Part shown: piece after piece, positions 10,016 through 18,403 of the stretch
Layout of the letters: every line of letters starts with the position of its first letter
Numbering within the stretch: the stretch's first letter is position 1
DNA from: Anaerolineales bacterium
GTDB taxonomy: Bacteria; Chloroflexota; Anaerolineae; Anaerolineales; UBA6663
Direction of reading: 5' to 3'
DNA: 64,000 bases
NCBI GenBank assembly: GCA_020850595.1
Contig: JADZEK010000024.1
Coordinates: 48,448 to 112,447, forward strand
Translations under genes and position numbers: made by a program
Notes under the pieces: model-generated
What the model saw: only the letters and a program-made list of their open reading frames with translations
What the model was told of the DNA's origin: nothing
Database searches by the model: none

Positions 10016-11287
10016 CTACGGCTGGAGGGCCGCCAGGTCGCCGGGGCCGATGGTGAGCACCGGAAAGCCCGCCAGGTTATACAGCCGCACCTCGCCGGGG
10101 GCGATGGCGTCGGGCCGGGCTACCAGCCCGATGCGCGTGCCGCTGCGGTCGAAACTGAGCGAGTCGAAATTCCCGGCGGCCACCAGGGTTTCCGCGCCGT
10201 CCAGGCCGACCCGCGAAAGCTGCGGCCCGCCCACCAGCGCGCCCTCGAAGTTCGCGCAGTTGCGCACCTCGCCGGTTTGCAGCAGCGCGGCGCTGTCGGG
10301 CGTCCAGGCCAGGCTGAAGCCCAGGAAGTACTTCTCACTGGCCGAGTCGGCCAGCGCCGCCAGCGACGGGCTGACGACGCTGCGCAAGCCGCTGCCGTCG
10401 GCGTTGAGCACGTGGTAGTCGGCGGCGGAGGCGCAGGCGCTGATGTGCCACGAAGTGGTGAAGGCCAGCCGCGCGCCGTCGGGCGAGAAGGTGAGGTCGC
10501 GCGCCAGCCGTCCCTCGATCTGCGGGCCGCCGGCCATCCCCGGCAGCGGCGCGGGGGCGCTCGAGCCATCCACCGGAATCTGGTACAGCCAGAAGGCGGT
10601 GTTCCCCTGCGCGCCCAGGTCGGCGTACAAGGCCCCGGCCGCGATCAGGTATGCGCCGTCGGGGCTGTACACCGGGCGGCCCCAGGCCCAGGTGCTGTCG
10701 TTGAAGGTCAGGGGCTGCGCCGCGCCGGTCTCCAGCGAGTATTGCCACAGGTTGCCGTCGCGCACGAAAGCAATGTGCGCGCTGTCGGGCGACCAGGCCA
10801 CGTCAGCCCCGATCCCCAAGTCCACCGGCGTGCCCGCGCCCACGGCGTAGACGTAGTAGACGTGCACGTTGTCGGGCCGCGAGGTGACGAAGCCCACGTA
10901 TTCGCCGGAGGGCGACCAGGCCAGGTCGAGCGCCTGGCCTTCCACGGCGATTTGGGTGTACTGCGTGGTGCCGCCCAGCACGTCGCCGGTCACATTTGTC
11001 ACCAGCAGGTTGCGCACCGGGTCTACATAGGCGATGAACTGCTGGGCGGGCGGCGCGGCGGGGGTATCAGTGGGGGCCGGGGCCACGGTCTCAGTGGGAC
11101 TAGAAAGAGTATCGGTGGCGGCGGGGGCAGCGGTATCGGTCGCCACCGGGGCGGCCGGCGTGTCGGTGACGATCGGCGCCGCTGTCAGCGACGACGGGGT
11201 GGCCGTGGCCGCGGGCGAGAACACGCTGCACGCCAGCGCAGCCAGGCTGAGGGTCAGCGGCATCCAGATCAGTGACTTGAGTTTCAC
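10016..11287 (-). CDS. WD40-like (PD40) beta-propeller lipoprotein
   Basis: This 423-residue protein starts with GTG. It has a lipoprotein-type signal (SLAALAC near residue 20), then a Thr/Ala/Pro linker to about residue 75. A TolB/PD40-type propeller follows, with blades marked by WSPSGEYVGFVTS, WSPDSAHIAFVRDG, YSPDGAYLIAAG and FSPDGARLAFTTS. Such propellers usually serve as binding scaffolds; no catalytic residues are evident. It is convergent with the preceding membrane-protein gene, 79 bp away, and belongs to the minus-strand block. It is probably anchored outside the cytoplasmic membrane; its partner is unknown. Confidence 0.8.
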   Translation of the reverse strand: MKLKSLIWMPLTLSLAALACSVFSPAATATPSSLTAAPIVTDTPAAPVATDTAAPAATDTLSSPTETVAPAPTDTPAAPPAQQFIAYVDPVRNLLVTNVTGDVLGGTTQYTQIAVEGQALDLAWSPSGEYVGFVTSRPDNVHVYYVYAVGAGTPVDLGIGADVAWSPDSAHIAFVRDGNLWQYSLETGAAQPLTFNDSTWAWGRPVYSPDGAYLIAAGALYADLGAQGNTAFWLYQIPVDGSSAPAPLPGMAGGPQIEGRLARDLTFSPDGARLAFTTSWHISACASAADYHVLNADGSGLRSVVSPSLAALADSASEKYFLGFSLAWTPDSAALLQTGEVRNCANFEGALVGGPQLSRVGLDGAETLVAAGNFDSLSFDRSGTRIGLVARPDAIAPGEVRLYNLAGFPVLTIGPGDLAALQP

Positions 11288-11385
11288 AGGCAGACTCCCG
11301 GTGGAAGTGAGTAACCATGGGGCGCGCCTCCCCCAATGGGCCAGGCGCGCCGGTTGATAGGCGGTTCAGTTGCGGCCAGGCGGCG

Positions 11386-12066
11386 CTAGAGCGTGAAGCT
11401 CTCGCCCGGTAGGAGCACGTGCACCTGCGCCGTCGTGGCCGCCTCCACCTGCGCCTTCCAGGCGGAGACGTCCTGTTTAAGCAAATCAAAGGTGTTGTAG
11501 TGCACCGGGATGACGTGCCGGGGCTGGATCAGCTTCACGGCCCGCAGCGCATCGGCCGGGCCCATGGTGAAGTTGTCGCCAATGGGCAGCACCGCCAGGT
11601 CAATGCCTTCCTCGCCGATCAGGGCCATGTCGCCGAACAGCCCGGTGTCGCAGGCCAGGTAGACGCGCTTGCCTTCCGCCGTAATGAGGAACCCGGCCGG
11701 GTTGCCGCCGTTGCTGCCGTCGGGCAGCGCCGAGCCGTGCAGCGCTTGGGTGAGCTTCACATAGCCGAAGAGCCAGGCGTGCCCGCCGCCAATATGCTGG
11801 CCGTGGGCCTTTAGCCCCTGGCCGGAGGCCCACACCGCGATCTCGTTGTTGGCGATGACCTGCGCGCCGGTGCGCCGGGCAATCGGGATCAGGTCGGCCA
11901 CGTGGTCAAAGTGGCCGTGCGAGACCAGGATGAATTCGGGGTTCACGTCTTCCGGCTTGGCCGCCGCCGTGGGGTTGTCCGTGAGGAACGGGTCTACCAG
12001 GATAGTGTGCCCGCCGATGACAAGTTGCGACGTGCCGTGCCCGAGCCAGGTGAAGGTGATAGCCAT
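11386..12066 (-). CDS. UPF0173-type metallo-beta-lactamase-fold hydrolase
   Basis: This 226-residue protein shows the metal-binding MBL motif SHGHFDHVAD (HxHxDH) at about residues 50-59, an early histidine in WLGHGTSQ, an Asp in ACDTGLFGDM and a late histidine in VIPVHYNTFD. Together these give a two-metal centre. Length and order match the UPF0173 metal-dependent hydrolases, whose substrate is not established. The start at ATG 12066 has a strong GAGGAGG site upstream. It lies 39 bp downstream of the cyclase gene in the same direction. Confidence 0.9.
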   Translation of the reverse strand: MAITFTWLGHGTSQLVIGGHTILVDPFLTDNPTAAAKPEDVNPEFILVSHGHFDHVADLIPIARRTGAQVIANNEIAVWASGQGLKAHGQHIGGGHAWLFGYVKLTQALHGSALPDGSNGGNPAGFLITAEGKRVYLACDTGLFGDMALIGEEGIDLAVLPIGDNFTMGPADALRAVKLIQPRHVIPVHYNTFDLLKQDVSAWKAQVEAATTAQVHVLLPGESFTL

Positions 12067-12105
12067 GAGCGCCTCCTCGCAAAAGCCAAATGCCGCCGCG
12101 CGGCT

Positions 12106-13719
12106 CTACTTCAGGCCCAGTAATTGCCAGCCGGGCACCTCGCCGCCGATGCCCTTGAGGTGCAGCGGGGCCACCGGCGCGGCCGCTACGTGGGGCCGCA
12201 CCAGGTCATAGGTGGCCTGGCTGATAAGCGTCTGGTCGCCGGCGGCGGCGGCGCACAGGCGCGCGGCCAGGTTCACATCGCGGCCGATGGCGGTGTAGTC
12301 CAGCCGGCGCAGCGAGCCAAAGTTGCCCATCATGGTCTCGCCGGTGCTGATGCCGATGCCGATGGCGGGCAGCGGCAGGCGGCCGGCCCAGCGCGCCATG
12401 ATGGTGCGGTGGGCCTGCTGCATCTCCAGCGCCAGCCGCACGGCGCGCAGGGCGTGGTCGGGCTGGCTCTCGGGCGCGTTGAAGAAGCACATCACGCTGT
12501 CGCCGATGTACTTGTCGAGCGTGCCCTCGTAGGTCAGCACCAGGTCGGTCAGGGCCGAGAGGTGGTCGTTGAGCACTTCTTGGAGCAGTTCAGCCTCAAT
12601 GTGCTCCGACATATCGGTGAAGCCGCGGATGTCGGAAAACAGCGTGGTCACCTGGCGGCGCTCGCCGCTGAGCAGGTCGCGGTCAGAGATGGTCAGCAGG
12701 CGCTCCATCACCTGCGGGCCGACGCACAGGCCAAACGCGCCGCGCAGCCGCTGGGTAGCCAGGTTCTCAAAGATGGCCGTGTCCATCTGGCTGGCGATGC
12801 CGCGCAGCAGGGCCAGGTCGGTGCGGGTGAAGGCCGGGCGGCCGCGCCGATTGGCCACGCCCAGCACGCCGATGAGCTTGTCGCGCAGGATCAGCGGCAT
12901 GCCCACTACGGCGCGCAGCGGGCTGTCGGCATAGGTGCGATGGATCAACTCGGCCGTGCGCACCGCTTCCTCCGCCAGGCGGCGGATCTCTTTGGCCGGC
13001 GCGTCCGCGCCGAACAGGTCGTCGCCGGTCAGGGCGCGCAGTTCCAGTTCGTTGCCGGCGCGGTCGTAGAGCAGCAGGAAGCTGGTCTCGGCGTCGAGGC
13101 TGGTCGAGACCTCGGCCAGCACCGCGTCGAGCAGCTGCTGAAAGTCGGCGGTGCGGTCGCGCAGCCGGTCAATGCGGAAGATGGTCTCCAGCTCCAACTG
13201 GCGGCGCTCCAGCTCGCGCACGGTGTGGGCGTGCTGCAGGGCCGAGTCCACCTGGCTCAGCCCGGCCTGGAGCACGGCCTGTTCGCCGGGCGTGAAGTCG
13301 CGGTCGGCGTTCAACAGCAGCACTGCGCCCAGGCTCGCGCCGGGCACGCGCAGCGGCGCGGCCAGCACGTCGAGCGGGCGGGCGCGGCCCAGGTCGAGGG
13401 TGGTATCCAGCACCTGCCCGGCAGGTAGGTCGGCGGCGCGCACGGCCAGCGCGCGCAGGCGCTCTTCGGCGGCCGGGTCGGCATACACCCCGGCGCGGTC
13501 GGTCAGGGCGCGCAGTTGCAGCCGGGCGGTGTCCTCGTCGCGCACGCACAGCAGGCACAACTCGGCCTCCACCGCGTCGGCCAGCGCGGCCACAATGCCG
13601 GCCACCAGCTCGCGCTCATCGGTCAGGCGGTCGCGCAGGCGGTCAATGGCCAAGACCAGGTCGAGCTGGCGGGTCTTCAGCGCCAGCTGCTCGGCAGGGC
13701 TAGCGCCGGCCGCGCTCAC
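12106..13719 (-). CDS. GAF-GAF-class III adenylate/guanylate cyclase
   Basis: I place the start at GTG 13719, which overlaps the upstream stop codon as GTGA; a longer frame would run through the aminotransferase gene. The 537-residue protein has two GAF-like sensor domains (about residues 20-165 and 185-340), then a class III cyclase domain from about residue 350. Both metal-binding aspartates are visible ([12 protein letters not shown] and [14 protein letters not shown]), and [15 protein letters not shown] carries the conserved Asn and Arg. It should make cAMP from ATP in response to a GAF signal in the cytoplasm. No membrane helix is seen. The overlap suggests translational coupling to the Kbl-type gene. 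Confidence 0.9.
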   Translation of the reverse strand: MSAAGASPAEQLALKTRQLDLVLAIDRLRDRLTDERELVAGIVAALADAVEAELCLLCVRDEDTARLQLRALTDRAGVYADPAAEERLRALAVRAADLPAGQVLDTTLDLGRARPLDVLAAPLRVPGASLGAVLLLNADRDFTPGEQAVLQAGLSQVDSALQHAHTVRELERRQLELETIFRIDRLRDRTADFQQLLDAVLAEVSTSLDAETSFLLLYDRAGNELELRALTGDDLFGADAPAKEIRRLAEEAVRTAELIHRTYADSPLRAVVGMPLILRDKLIGVLGVANRRGRPAFTRTDLALLRGIASQMDTAIFENLATQRLRGAFGLCVGPQVMERLLTISDRDLLSGERRQVTTLFSDIRGFTDMSEHIEAELLQEVLNDHLSALTDLVLTYEGTLDKYIGDSVMCFFNAPESQPDHALRAVRLALEMQQAHRTIMARWAGRLPLPAIGIGISTGETMMGNFGSLRRLDYTAIGRDVNLAARLCAAAAGDQTLISQATYDLVRPHVAAAPVAPLHLKGIGGEVPGWQLLGLK

Positions 13720-14915
13720 GCAATCACCCCCAGGTCGCGGCCCACCTTGGCGAACGCGGCCAGCCCCTGATCGAGGTCGGCCTGACTGTGCGCGGCCGAA
13801 ATCATCACGCGGATGCGGGCCTTGCCCTTGGGCACGGTGGGGAAGCCCAGGGCCATGGCGAAGACGCCCTCGGTCAGCAGGGCGCGGCTGAACTGCTGGG
13901 CCAGCGGCGCTTCGCCCAGCATGATGGGCGTGATGGGGGTCGTGCTCAGGCCGGTGTCGAAGCCCAGTTGCCGCAGGGCAGCCTGGAAGTAGCGGGCGTT
14001 GGCCCACAGCCGGTCTACCAGGGCGGTGCTGTCTTCCAGGATGGCGAGCGCGGCCAGGCAGGCGGCGGTGTCGGGCACGGTCAGGGCCGAGGAGAACAGG
14101 AACGGCCGGCCGCGCTGCCGCAGCCAGTCTATGATGACGGCGCTGCCGGCCACCACGCCGCCCATGACGCCGAAGGCTTTGGAGAGCGTGCCGATCTCGA
14201 TCTCAACCTGGCCGTGCAAATCGAAGTGCGCCACGATGCCGCGCCCGCCGGGGCCGAGCACGCCCTCGCCATGCGCGTCGTCCACCATCAGCAGCAGGTC
14301 TTCGGCCGCGGCGAGGGCCTGAATCTCCACCAGCGGGGCCACGTCGCCGTCCATGCTGAACACGCCGTCGGTGATGATAAGGCCGCGCCGGAAGCCCGTG
14401 GCGCGCTCGGCCTGAATCACCGCGCGCAGGCTGGCGGGCGAGCAGTGGTCGTAGGGCACGATCTTCGCCCCGCTCAGGCGGCAGCCGTCAATGATGGAGG
14501 CGTGGTTCAGCCGGTCGGAGAAGATGGCGTCGCCCTTGCCCACCAGGGCCGGGATGACGGCGAGGTTGGCGTTGAAGCCGGACTGAAACGTGAGCGCAGC
14601 TTCGACGCCCTTGAAGGCGGCCAGCCGCCGCTCCAACTCAATGTGCGGGGCCATCGTCCCCGCGATGGAGCGCACCGCGCCGGGGCCGACGCCGTACTGG
14701 TCTACTGCGGCCTTGACGGCAGCCACCAGGCGCGGGTCGTTCGCCAGCCCGAGGTAGTTGTTCGAGCAGAAGTTGAGCACGCGCCGGCCGTCCACCACCA
14801 GCCAGGCGCCCTGCGGCGAGTTGATGGTGCGGATGGTGTTGTACAGGCCTTGCGCTTTTAGGTCGTCAAGCTCGTGTTGAATCCACGCCAGCCGGGTGGG
14901 TGTCTGGGTCGCCAT
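13716..14915 (-). CDS. kbl: Kbl/BioF-type PLP-dependent acyltransferase (glycine C-acetyltransferase)
   Basis: This 399-residue enzyme belongs to the alpha-oxoamine synthase family. The PLP lysine is visible in [12 protein letters not shown] (near residue 245) and the cofactor aspartate in [26 protein letters not shown] and [14 protein letters not shown] are family landmarks. Its length and N-terminus ([14 protein letters not shown]) fit 2-amino-3-ketobutyrate CoA ligase, which makes acetyl-CoA and glycine in threonine breakdown. BioF (7-keto-8-aminopelargonate synthase) is the alternative, and no threonine dehydrogenase or other bio gene lies next to it. ATG 14915 follows a GGAGG site; a TATAAT box lies about 20 bp upstream. 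Confidence 0.85.
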   Translation of the reverse strand: MATQTPTRLAWIQHELDDLKAQGLYNTIRTINSPQGAWLVVDGRRVLNFCSNNYLGLANDPRLVAAVKAAVDQYGVGPGAVRSIAGTMAPHIELERRLAAFKGVEAALTFQSGFNANLAVIPALVGKGDAIFSDRLNHASIIDGCRLSGAKIVPYDHCSPASLRAVIQAERATGFRRGLIITDGVFSMDGDVAPLVEIQALAAAEDLLLMVDDAHGEGVLGPGGRGIVAHFDLHGQVEIEIGTLSKAFGVMGGVVAGSAVIIDWLRQRGRPFLFSSALTVPDTAACLAALAILEDSTALVDRLWANARYFQAALRQLGFDTGLSTTPITPIMLGEAPLAQQFSRALLTEGVFAMALGFPTVPKGKARIRVMISAAHSQADLDQGLAAFAKVGRDLGVIA

Positions 14916-14934
14916 AGGAGGGCCTCCAGGGGGA

Positions 14935-14940
14935 ATTATA
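14935..14940 (-). promoter_or_regulatory. -10 box of the kbl-cyclase transcript
   Basis: The minus strand reads TATAAT here, 19 bp before the ATG at 14915, leaving a short leader that holds GGAGG. No -35 match is evident. Confidence 0.55.
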
Positions 14941-14949
14941 GGCCAGTGC

Positions 14950-15004
14950 GGGGAAGTGGGAGGGGAGTGGAGGTGGGAGGTTAGCGGTGAGAGGTGGGAG
15001 GGGG
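14950..15004. repeat. Heptanucleotide G-rich repeat (GTGRGAR)
   Basis: The stretch contains several copies of GTGGGAG, GTGGGAA or GTGAGAG, some in 7-bp phase. Related tracts occur at 33033-33072 (reverse orientation) and 38552-38574. The rest of the 14916-15181 gap holds an ACTC-CGGG motif (15003-15022) and a palindrome. Confidence 0.55.
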
Positions 15005-15098
15005 ACTCACGGGCCTCAGGGGCGGCTACGTTGCCGTTGCACTCGCTTGTCGTCGGCCGTCTCCACGCCTGCCGACCGCGGCGTGGCCTGTTCAGGTA

Positions 15099-15120
15099 GG
15101 GGCGTAGCGTGCTACGCCCC
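15099..15120. repeat. Intergenic REP-like palindrome
   Basis: GGGGCGTAGC, a GT loop and GCTACGCCCC form a perfect 10-bp stem, preceded by GTAG overlap. It lies between the kbl-type and GIY-YIG genes. Palindromes of this kind are common dispersed elements; here it could also act as a terminator-like hairpin without a T tract. Confidence 0.6.
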
Positions 15121-15181
15121 GCGCTCGCTACCAATGCAGCGCCGTCATTCAAGTCGGCAACCGCGCTAATCGCTCGACCGT

Positions 15182-15472
15182 TCACGCCCCCGGCGGACTC
15201 GTCTTCGGCTTGCGCCTGCGCTTGGGCGGGGCGGGCGGCGCGCAGAGGGCCAGCTTCTTGGCGCGTGGGTAGCTCTTGATGACCAGCTCGCGCTTGAGGG
15301 CCGCGGCGCGGCTAGCGACTTCTTCGCTGTAGACCAGCTCCACCGGGCGGTGGGCGGCGGTGTAGCGCGCGCCGCGCCCGGCGTTGTGCAGCTTCACCCG
15401 GCGCGCCACGTCCACGGCCCAGCCGGTGTAGAGCGTGCCGTCGGCGCAGCGCACGATGTAGACGAACGGCAT
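15182..15472 (-). CDS. GIY-YIG nuclease-superfamily protein (UPF0213-like)
   Basis: This 96-residue protein consists of one GIY-YIG domain. The two tyrosines of the signature appear in [16 protein letters not shown] at its N-terminus, followed by the usual [17 protein letters not shown] with its Arg and the [11 protein letters not shown] strand. Single-domain members of this size (UPF0213/YhbQ) are putative structure-specific nucleases of uncertain role. The C-terminal 20 residues are Lys/Arg/Pro-rich. Its ATG directly abuts the stop codon of the dehydrogenase-like gene upstream, so the two are probably co-transcribed. Confidence 0.9.
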   Translation of the reverse strand: MPFVYIVRCADGTLYTGWAVDVARRVKLHNAGRGARYTAAHRPVELVYSEEVASRAAALKRELVIKSYPRAKKLALCAPPAPPKRRRKPKTSPPGA

Positions 15473-16456
15473 CTACTGGTCTTTGCGCTTGGCGGCCAGC
15501 GCGCCCAGGAACATGCGGCCAAAGACCTCGCCGCCGCTGGGGATGTCGGCGGACGGCAGTTCCACCGCCTCCCAATCGCCGCGGCGGCGGTCGGCCAGCC
15601 AGGCGTTGCGGCGCTCGGCGGCCAGCAGCAGCAACTCGCGCAGCGCGGGGCCGTCGTCGGCGGCCAGGCGCTCACGCAGCAGGGCCAGCTCGGCCAGCAC
15701 CGCCTCCAGGTAGCGCAGCAGGTTGGCGCGGTTCAGGCGCAGGGCGGCGGCATCGGCGTCCACCAGCGCCACCGTGGCGGTGGCCAGGGCGCGATCGGCC
15801 ACCTTGCGCGTTTCGTTCCAGCCGGGAGAGGCCGCGGCGGCCTGCAGCAGCGCCAGGGCCAGCAGCGCGGGCAGCCCATCGCTGGCGGCCGCGAGGCCGT
15901 CGTGCTCGGCCGGGTCCACGTAATAAGGAAAGGCGTCGAGCAGGCGCGCCAGGTCGGCCAGCAGTTTCAGCGCTTCGGGCGCGCAGTTGGGGGCCGGGGC
16001 CAACGCCCACAGCCCGCCGGTGAACAGGTCGGCCGCGGCCGCCTCGCTGCCGGCCGCGCCGGTGTGCAACTGCGCGGGGTTGAGCACCGGGTGCACCGCC
16101 ACCACGTGCCGCTCCGGCGCGGTCACCAACTCGGCCGCCCAGGCCAGCGGCGGGGCCAGCAGCGGGCCGAACGCCGCCAGCACGCTGTTGGCGCGCAGTT
16201 CCGGCGCAATGTGCTGCATAATCTCGCGCTGCTCGGCCAGCGGCGCGGCCAGCAAGATCAGGTCGGCGCCTTCAATCGCGCTGAACAGGTTGATCTGCGC
16301 GCGGGCGATCACGCCGCGGCTCTGCAAGCGGCGGCTGAGATCAGGGTCGGCGTCGTAGGCCGAGACGCGCAGGTCCGGGTGGGCTTGGAGGGCCAGCGCC
16401 AGCGAGCCGCCCACACGGCCGAGGCCCAGCAGGGTGACGTTTACGGGCATGGCCAA
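15473..16456 (-). CDS. Prephenate dehydrogenase-like NAD(P)-dependent protein
   Basis: This 327-residue protein begins with a Rossmann motif (LLGLGRVGGSLALAL, residues 9-23) followed by an acidic strand end (SAYDADPDLS). The middle and C-terminal part follow the prephenate/arogenate dehydrogenase pattern, including AVHPVLNPAQ, an LF..G segment and AEHDGLAAASD. From memory, active enzymes carry a histidine-rich SHLPH-type motif where this protein reads ASDGLPALLA, so catalysis on prephenate is doubtful. It may be a divergent oxidoreductase. No other tyrosine-pathway gene is nearby. ATG 16456 or the ATG two codons later could be the start. The GIY-YIG gene follows with no gap. Confidence 0.7.
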   Translation of the reverse strand: MAMPVNVTLLGLGRVGGSLALALQAHPDLRVSAYDADPDLSRRLQSRGVIARAQINLFSAIEGADLILLAAPLAEQREIMQHIAPELRANSVLAAFGPLLAPPLAWAAELVTAPERHVVAVHPVLNPAQLHTGAAGSEAAAADLFTGGLWALAPAPNCAPEALKLLADLARLLDAFPYYVDPAEHDGLAAASDGLPALLALALLQAAAASPGWNETRKVADRALATATVALVDADAAALRLNRANLLRYLEAVLAELALLRERLAADDGPALRELLLLAAERRNAWLADRRRGDWEAVELPSADIPSGGEVFGRMFLGALAAKRKDQ

Positions 16457-16477
16457 GCGCTCACACAGGTCGTCGGG

Positions 16478-17002
16478 TCAGGCATCGTCATCGGCAGATT
16501 GCAATACGGCCAGCCACTCGTCTTCGGGCGTCAGCGGCGCGCTCACCGGCGTCTGGTGCCGGCGGATGAGGGCCACGGTCAGCGGCGGTGCGCCGGCCTG
16601 TGCGGCCAGCTCGGCCCCCCAGGCTGGGTGCCGCGCGGCGGTGACGAACGGCCGCCGCAACCCGATGGGCGCGCCCTGCCCCCAGGCGGCGGCGCGGCCA
16701 GGCCACAGGGTCGTGACCGCCACCACCAGCACGCGGTCGAGCAGCGTCAGCGGGGCGCGGCTCTTGCCCACGTCGTGCAGCAGGGCGGCCTGGCGCAGTT
16801 CGGGCGGGGCAGCGGGGGCGGCGCGCAGCACCGCGCGCAGCACCGTCAGGCTGTGGGCCTGCTCACCGGCGGCCAGGCGCTCAAACAGGGCCGACAGCGC
16901 GGGCGGCAGCGCCTGGCGCACCTCCGCCCGGTCGGCCGCGCTCAGCGGCGCGGGCCGCAGGTAGCGCCAGAACTGGCCGGCGCGGTAGCGGGCCGCCCGC
17001 AC
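16478..17002 (-). CDS. Small HD-domain protein
   Basis: This 174-residue protein starts with GTG shortly after the protease gene. It carries an HD motif in AALLHDVGKSRAPLTLLDR (near residue 75), an upstream His in GEQAHSLTVLR, and downstream histidines (ARHPAWGAEL and IRRHQTPVSAP), in the order of HD-type metal-dependent phosphohydrolases. The family hydrolyses nucleotides or phosphodiesters; the substrate cannot be inferred. It lies between an M50 protease gene and the dehydrogenase-like gene on the same strand with short gaps, consistent with one operon. Confidence 0.75.
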   Translation of the reverse strand: MRAARYRAGQFWRYLRPAPLSAADRAEVRQALPPALSALFERLAAGEQAHSLTVLRAVLRAAPAAPPELRQAALLHDVGKSRAPLTLLDRVLVVAVTTLWPGRAAAWGQGAPIGLRRPFVTAARHPAWGAELAAQAGAPPLTVALIRRHQTPVSAPLTPEDEWLAVLQSADDDA

Positions 17003-17018
17003 GGCCGCGAACGCTCCC

Positions 17019-17648
17019 TCAGCCCACCAGGGCGCGGAACAGCGCCAGCGCGGGCCGGCCGATGAGCAGGTTCATCACCGAGCCGCCCATGAAGACCACC
17101 AGCAGCAGCACCAACGGGCCAAGGCGCTCCAACTGGCTGAGGAAGCCGTCCCAATCACTCGGCGCGAACCCGCGCAGGATCTTTGAGCCGTCCAGCGGCG
17201 GGATGGGGATGAGGTTGAACAGCAGCAGCACGAGGTTCAGATAGATGAACTGCACCAAGAATTCAGAGATGGACGGCGTGAGCGCCGTGCCGCCGAAATC
17301 GGGCACCAGGCCCATGCGGAAGGGGATGGCGGCCAGCGCGGCCAGCACGAAGTTGGAGAACGGCCCAGCAGCCGCCACGATGACCATGCCCAGCTTGGGG
17401 CCGTTGCGCAGGTTGTAGGGGTTCACGGGCACCGGCTTGGCCCAGCCAAAGCCGGCGATGATGAAGAGTAGCGAGCCAAGCGGGTCTAAATGCACCAGCG
17501 GGTTGAGCGTCAGCCGGCCCAGGCGGCGCGCCGTGTCGTCGCCAAGCTGCGTGGCAGTGTAGGCGTGGGCGAACTCGTGCACGGTCAGCGAGATGACCAG
17601 GATGATGACGTTCGCAACCAGATCGGGAATAGACGGCAGGGAAAACAT
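17019..17648 (-). CDS. Site-2-type M50 zinc metalloprotease
   Basis: This 209-residue membrane protein has the intramembrane zinc site HEFAHAY (residues 24-30), the [15 protein letters not shown] segment and the third-ligand region [12 protein letters not shown]. These define the short M50B site-2 protease group, which lacks a PDZ domain. Such enzymes cleave membrane proteins within the bilayer, often to release regulators; the substrate is unknown. Five to six hydrophobic segments are visible. It heads the minus-strand block. A TATAAT box lies about 22 bp before the ATG, back-to-back with the leaderless promoter of the DUF951 gene. Confidence 0.9.
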   Translation of the reverse strand: MFSLPSIPDLVANVIILVISLTVHEFAHAYTATQLGDDTARRLGRLTLNPLVHLDPLGSLLFIIAGFGWAKPVPVNPYNLRNGPKLGMVIVAAAGPFSNFVLAALAAIPFRMGLVPDFGGTALTPSISEFLVQFIYLNLVLLLFNLIPIPPLDGSKILRGFAPSDWDGFLSQLERLGPLVLLLVVFMGGSVMNLLIGRPALALFRALVG

Positions 17649-17669
17649 GGCGGCTCCAAGCGAGTGGGG

Positions 17670-17675
17670 CGATTA
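17670..17675 (-). promoter_or_regulatory. -10 box of the M50 protease transcript
   Basis: The minus strand reads TATAAT here, about 22 bp before ATG 17648, with TTGGAG in between as a ribosome site. It is divergent from the TATAAT at 17704-17709, only 28 bp away. Confidence 0.55.
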
Positions 17676-17703
17676 TAGCACGCGGGCCTGGCGCGCCCGG
17701 CGT

Positions 17704-17709
17704 TATAAT
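17704..17709 (+). promoter_or_regulatory. -10 box of a probable leaderless transcript (DUF951 gene)
   Basis: TATAAT ends 6 nt before ATG 17716, so transcription should begin at or beside the start codon and leave no ribosome binding site. The same spacing recurs at 27750 and, on the minus strand, at 53625. Confidence 0.6.
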
Positions 17710-17715
17710 GCCGCC

Positions 17716-17943
17716 ATGCCCCTCGACCTGCGCCTCGACGACGTGCTGCGCCTGCGCAAGCCGCACCCGTGCGGCGGCTACGACTGGCGCGTGGTGCGCT
17801 TGGGGGCTGACATCGGCCTGGTGTGCACCACCTGTGGTCGGCGCGTGCTGCTCACCCGGCGCGAGGTCGAAAAACGCGCCAAGAGCTACGTCAGCCGCGG
17901 GCCAGAGGCGCCCCCCGGTGGCTCGGCCGGCGGCCAACCCTAG
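17716..17943 (+). CDS. DUF951 family small protein
   Basis: The true start is ATG 17716 right after the TATAAT box, giving 75 residues; upstream in-frame sequence does not look coding. The protein reads [19 protein letters not shown], then [19 protein letters not shown], giving one early cysteine and a CxxC pair that resemble a partial zinc ribbon. This is the pattern of DUF951, found in Firmicutes and Chloroflexi and often near DNA-metabolism genes; its function is not known. It stands alone, divergent from the M50 gene and upstream of an AT-rich promoter region. Confidence 0.85.
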   Translation: MPLDLRLDDVLRLRKPHPCGGYDWRVVRLGADIGLVCTTCGRRVLLTRREVEKRAKSYVSRGPEAPPGGSAGGQP

Positions 17944-18052
17944 CCGGCCGGCGCGCCTCGCCCTAGCGCCGAACCCCCAAAACCGCCGATTTGTCGCCCG
18001 GCGCGTCATCGGCCCGCAGCCAATCTCAATGATTAAAGACATATTTTCAGTT

Positions 18053-18115
18053 TTCTAAACAATACATTCAGAATATTGAAGTTGCCTATTGACAACTGTA
18101 TGATTCTGTTTAGAA
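18053..18115. promoter_or_regulatory. Paired inverted repeat around the SHOCT-cluster promoter
   Basis: TTCTAAACA at 18053-18061 and TGTTTAGAA at 18107-18115 are perfect inverted copies with centres 54 bp apart. The right arm overlaps the -10 box. Inverted half-sites separated by about five helical turns could bind a regulator that loops DNA. TTGAAGTTGC also occurs twice nearby. Confidence 0.5.
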
Positions 18116-18116
18116 T
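18089..18116 (+). promoter_or_regulatory. Sigma-70-type promoter of the DUF2089/SHOCT cluster
   Basis: TTGACA (18089-18094) and TAGAAT (18111-18116) are 16 bp apart in the most AT-rich stretch of the left half of the window. The leader of about 85 nt ends in a strong CGGAGG site before ATG 18209. The 17944-18208 gap holds nothing else that I can see. Confidence 0.7.
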
Positions 18117-18208
18117 ACCTCATCAATAGAGCAGTTCGCTTTCTGTTTTTTGAATCACGCTTTAGGTTTCTTGAAGTTGCTTTACATAAGGAGCTTTCGG
18201 AGGCACCC

Positions 18209-18394
18209 ATGGACGACTATCGCCGCTTACTGGCTTTGCAATCCATTCACCGCGACCATATGCGCGAGGCCCAGGCAGAGCGCCGCAGCGCCTGGCTCCT
18301 CGGCCGCACCCGCCACGAGTACATCCGCCTCAGCCGCGTGTGGGTGCTGCTGAGCGTGCTTGCCGTCGGTCTGCTGCTGGTGTGGGGGCACTAA
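18209..18394 (+). CDS. Small single-pass membrane protein
   Basis: This 61-residue frame has the strongest ribosome site in the region (TTCGGAGGCACCC before ATG). It encodes a charged helical N-terminus (MDDYRRLLALQSIHRDHMRE) and one C-terminal hydrophobic helix (WVLLSVLAVGLLLVWGH). It lies between the cluster promoter and the DUF2089 gene, 9 bp upstream of the latter, so it is probably the first gene of that operon. I do not recognise a family. A cytoplasmic domain tethered to the membrane, perhaps to hold a partner, is the simplest reading. Confidence 0.65.
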   Translation: MDDYRRLLALQSIHRDHMREAQAERRSAWLLGRTRHEYIRLSRVWVLLSVLAVGLLLVWGH

Positions 18395-18403
18395 GCCACA
18401 CCT

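Noticed and set aside
9680..11275. 531-codon plus-strand frame over the WD40-like lipoprotein
   Set aside because: The minus strand encodes a signal peptide and repeated SPDG blades; the plus frame has neither motifs nor a ribosome site.
12124..13428. 434-codon plus-strand frame opposite the cyclase
   Set aside because: It is the shadow of a gene with complete GAF and cyclase motifs.
15350..17065. 571-codon plus-strand frame across four minus-strand genes
   Set aside because: It crosses several genes with recognised motifs (GIY-YIG, Rossmann, HD) and is low-complexity Gln/Arg/Gly.
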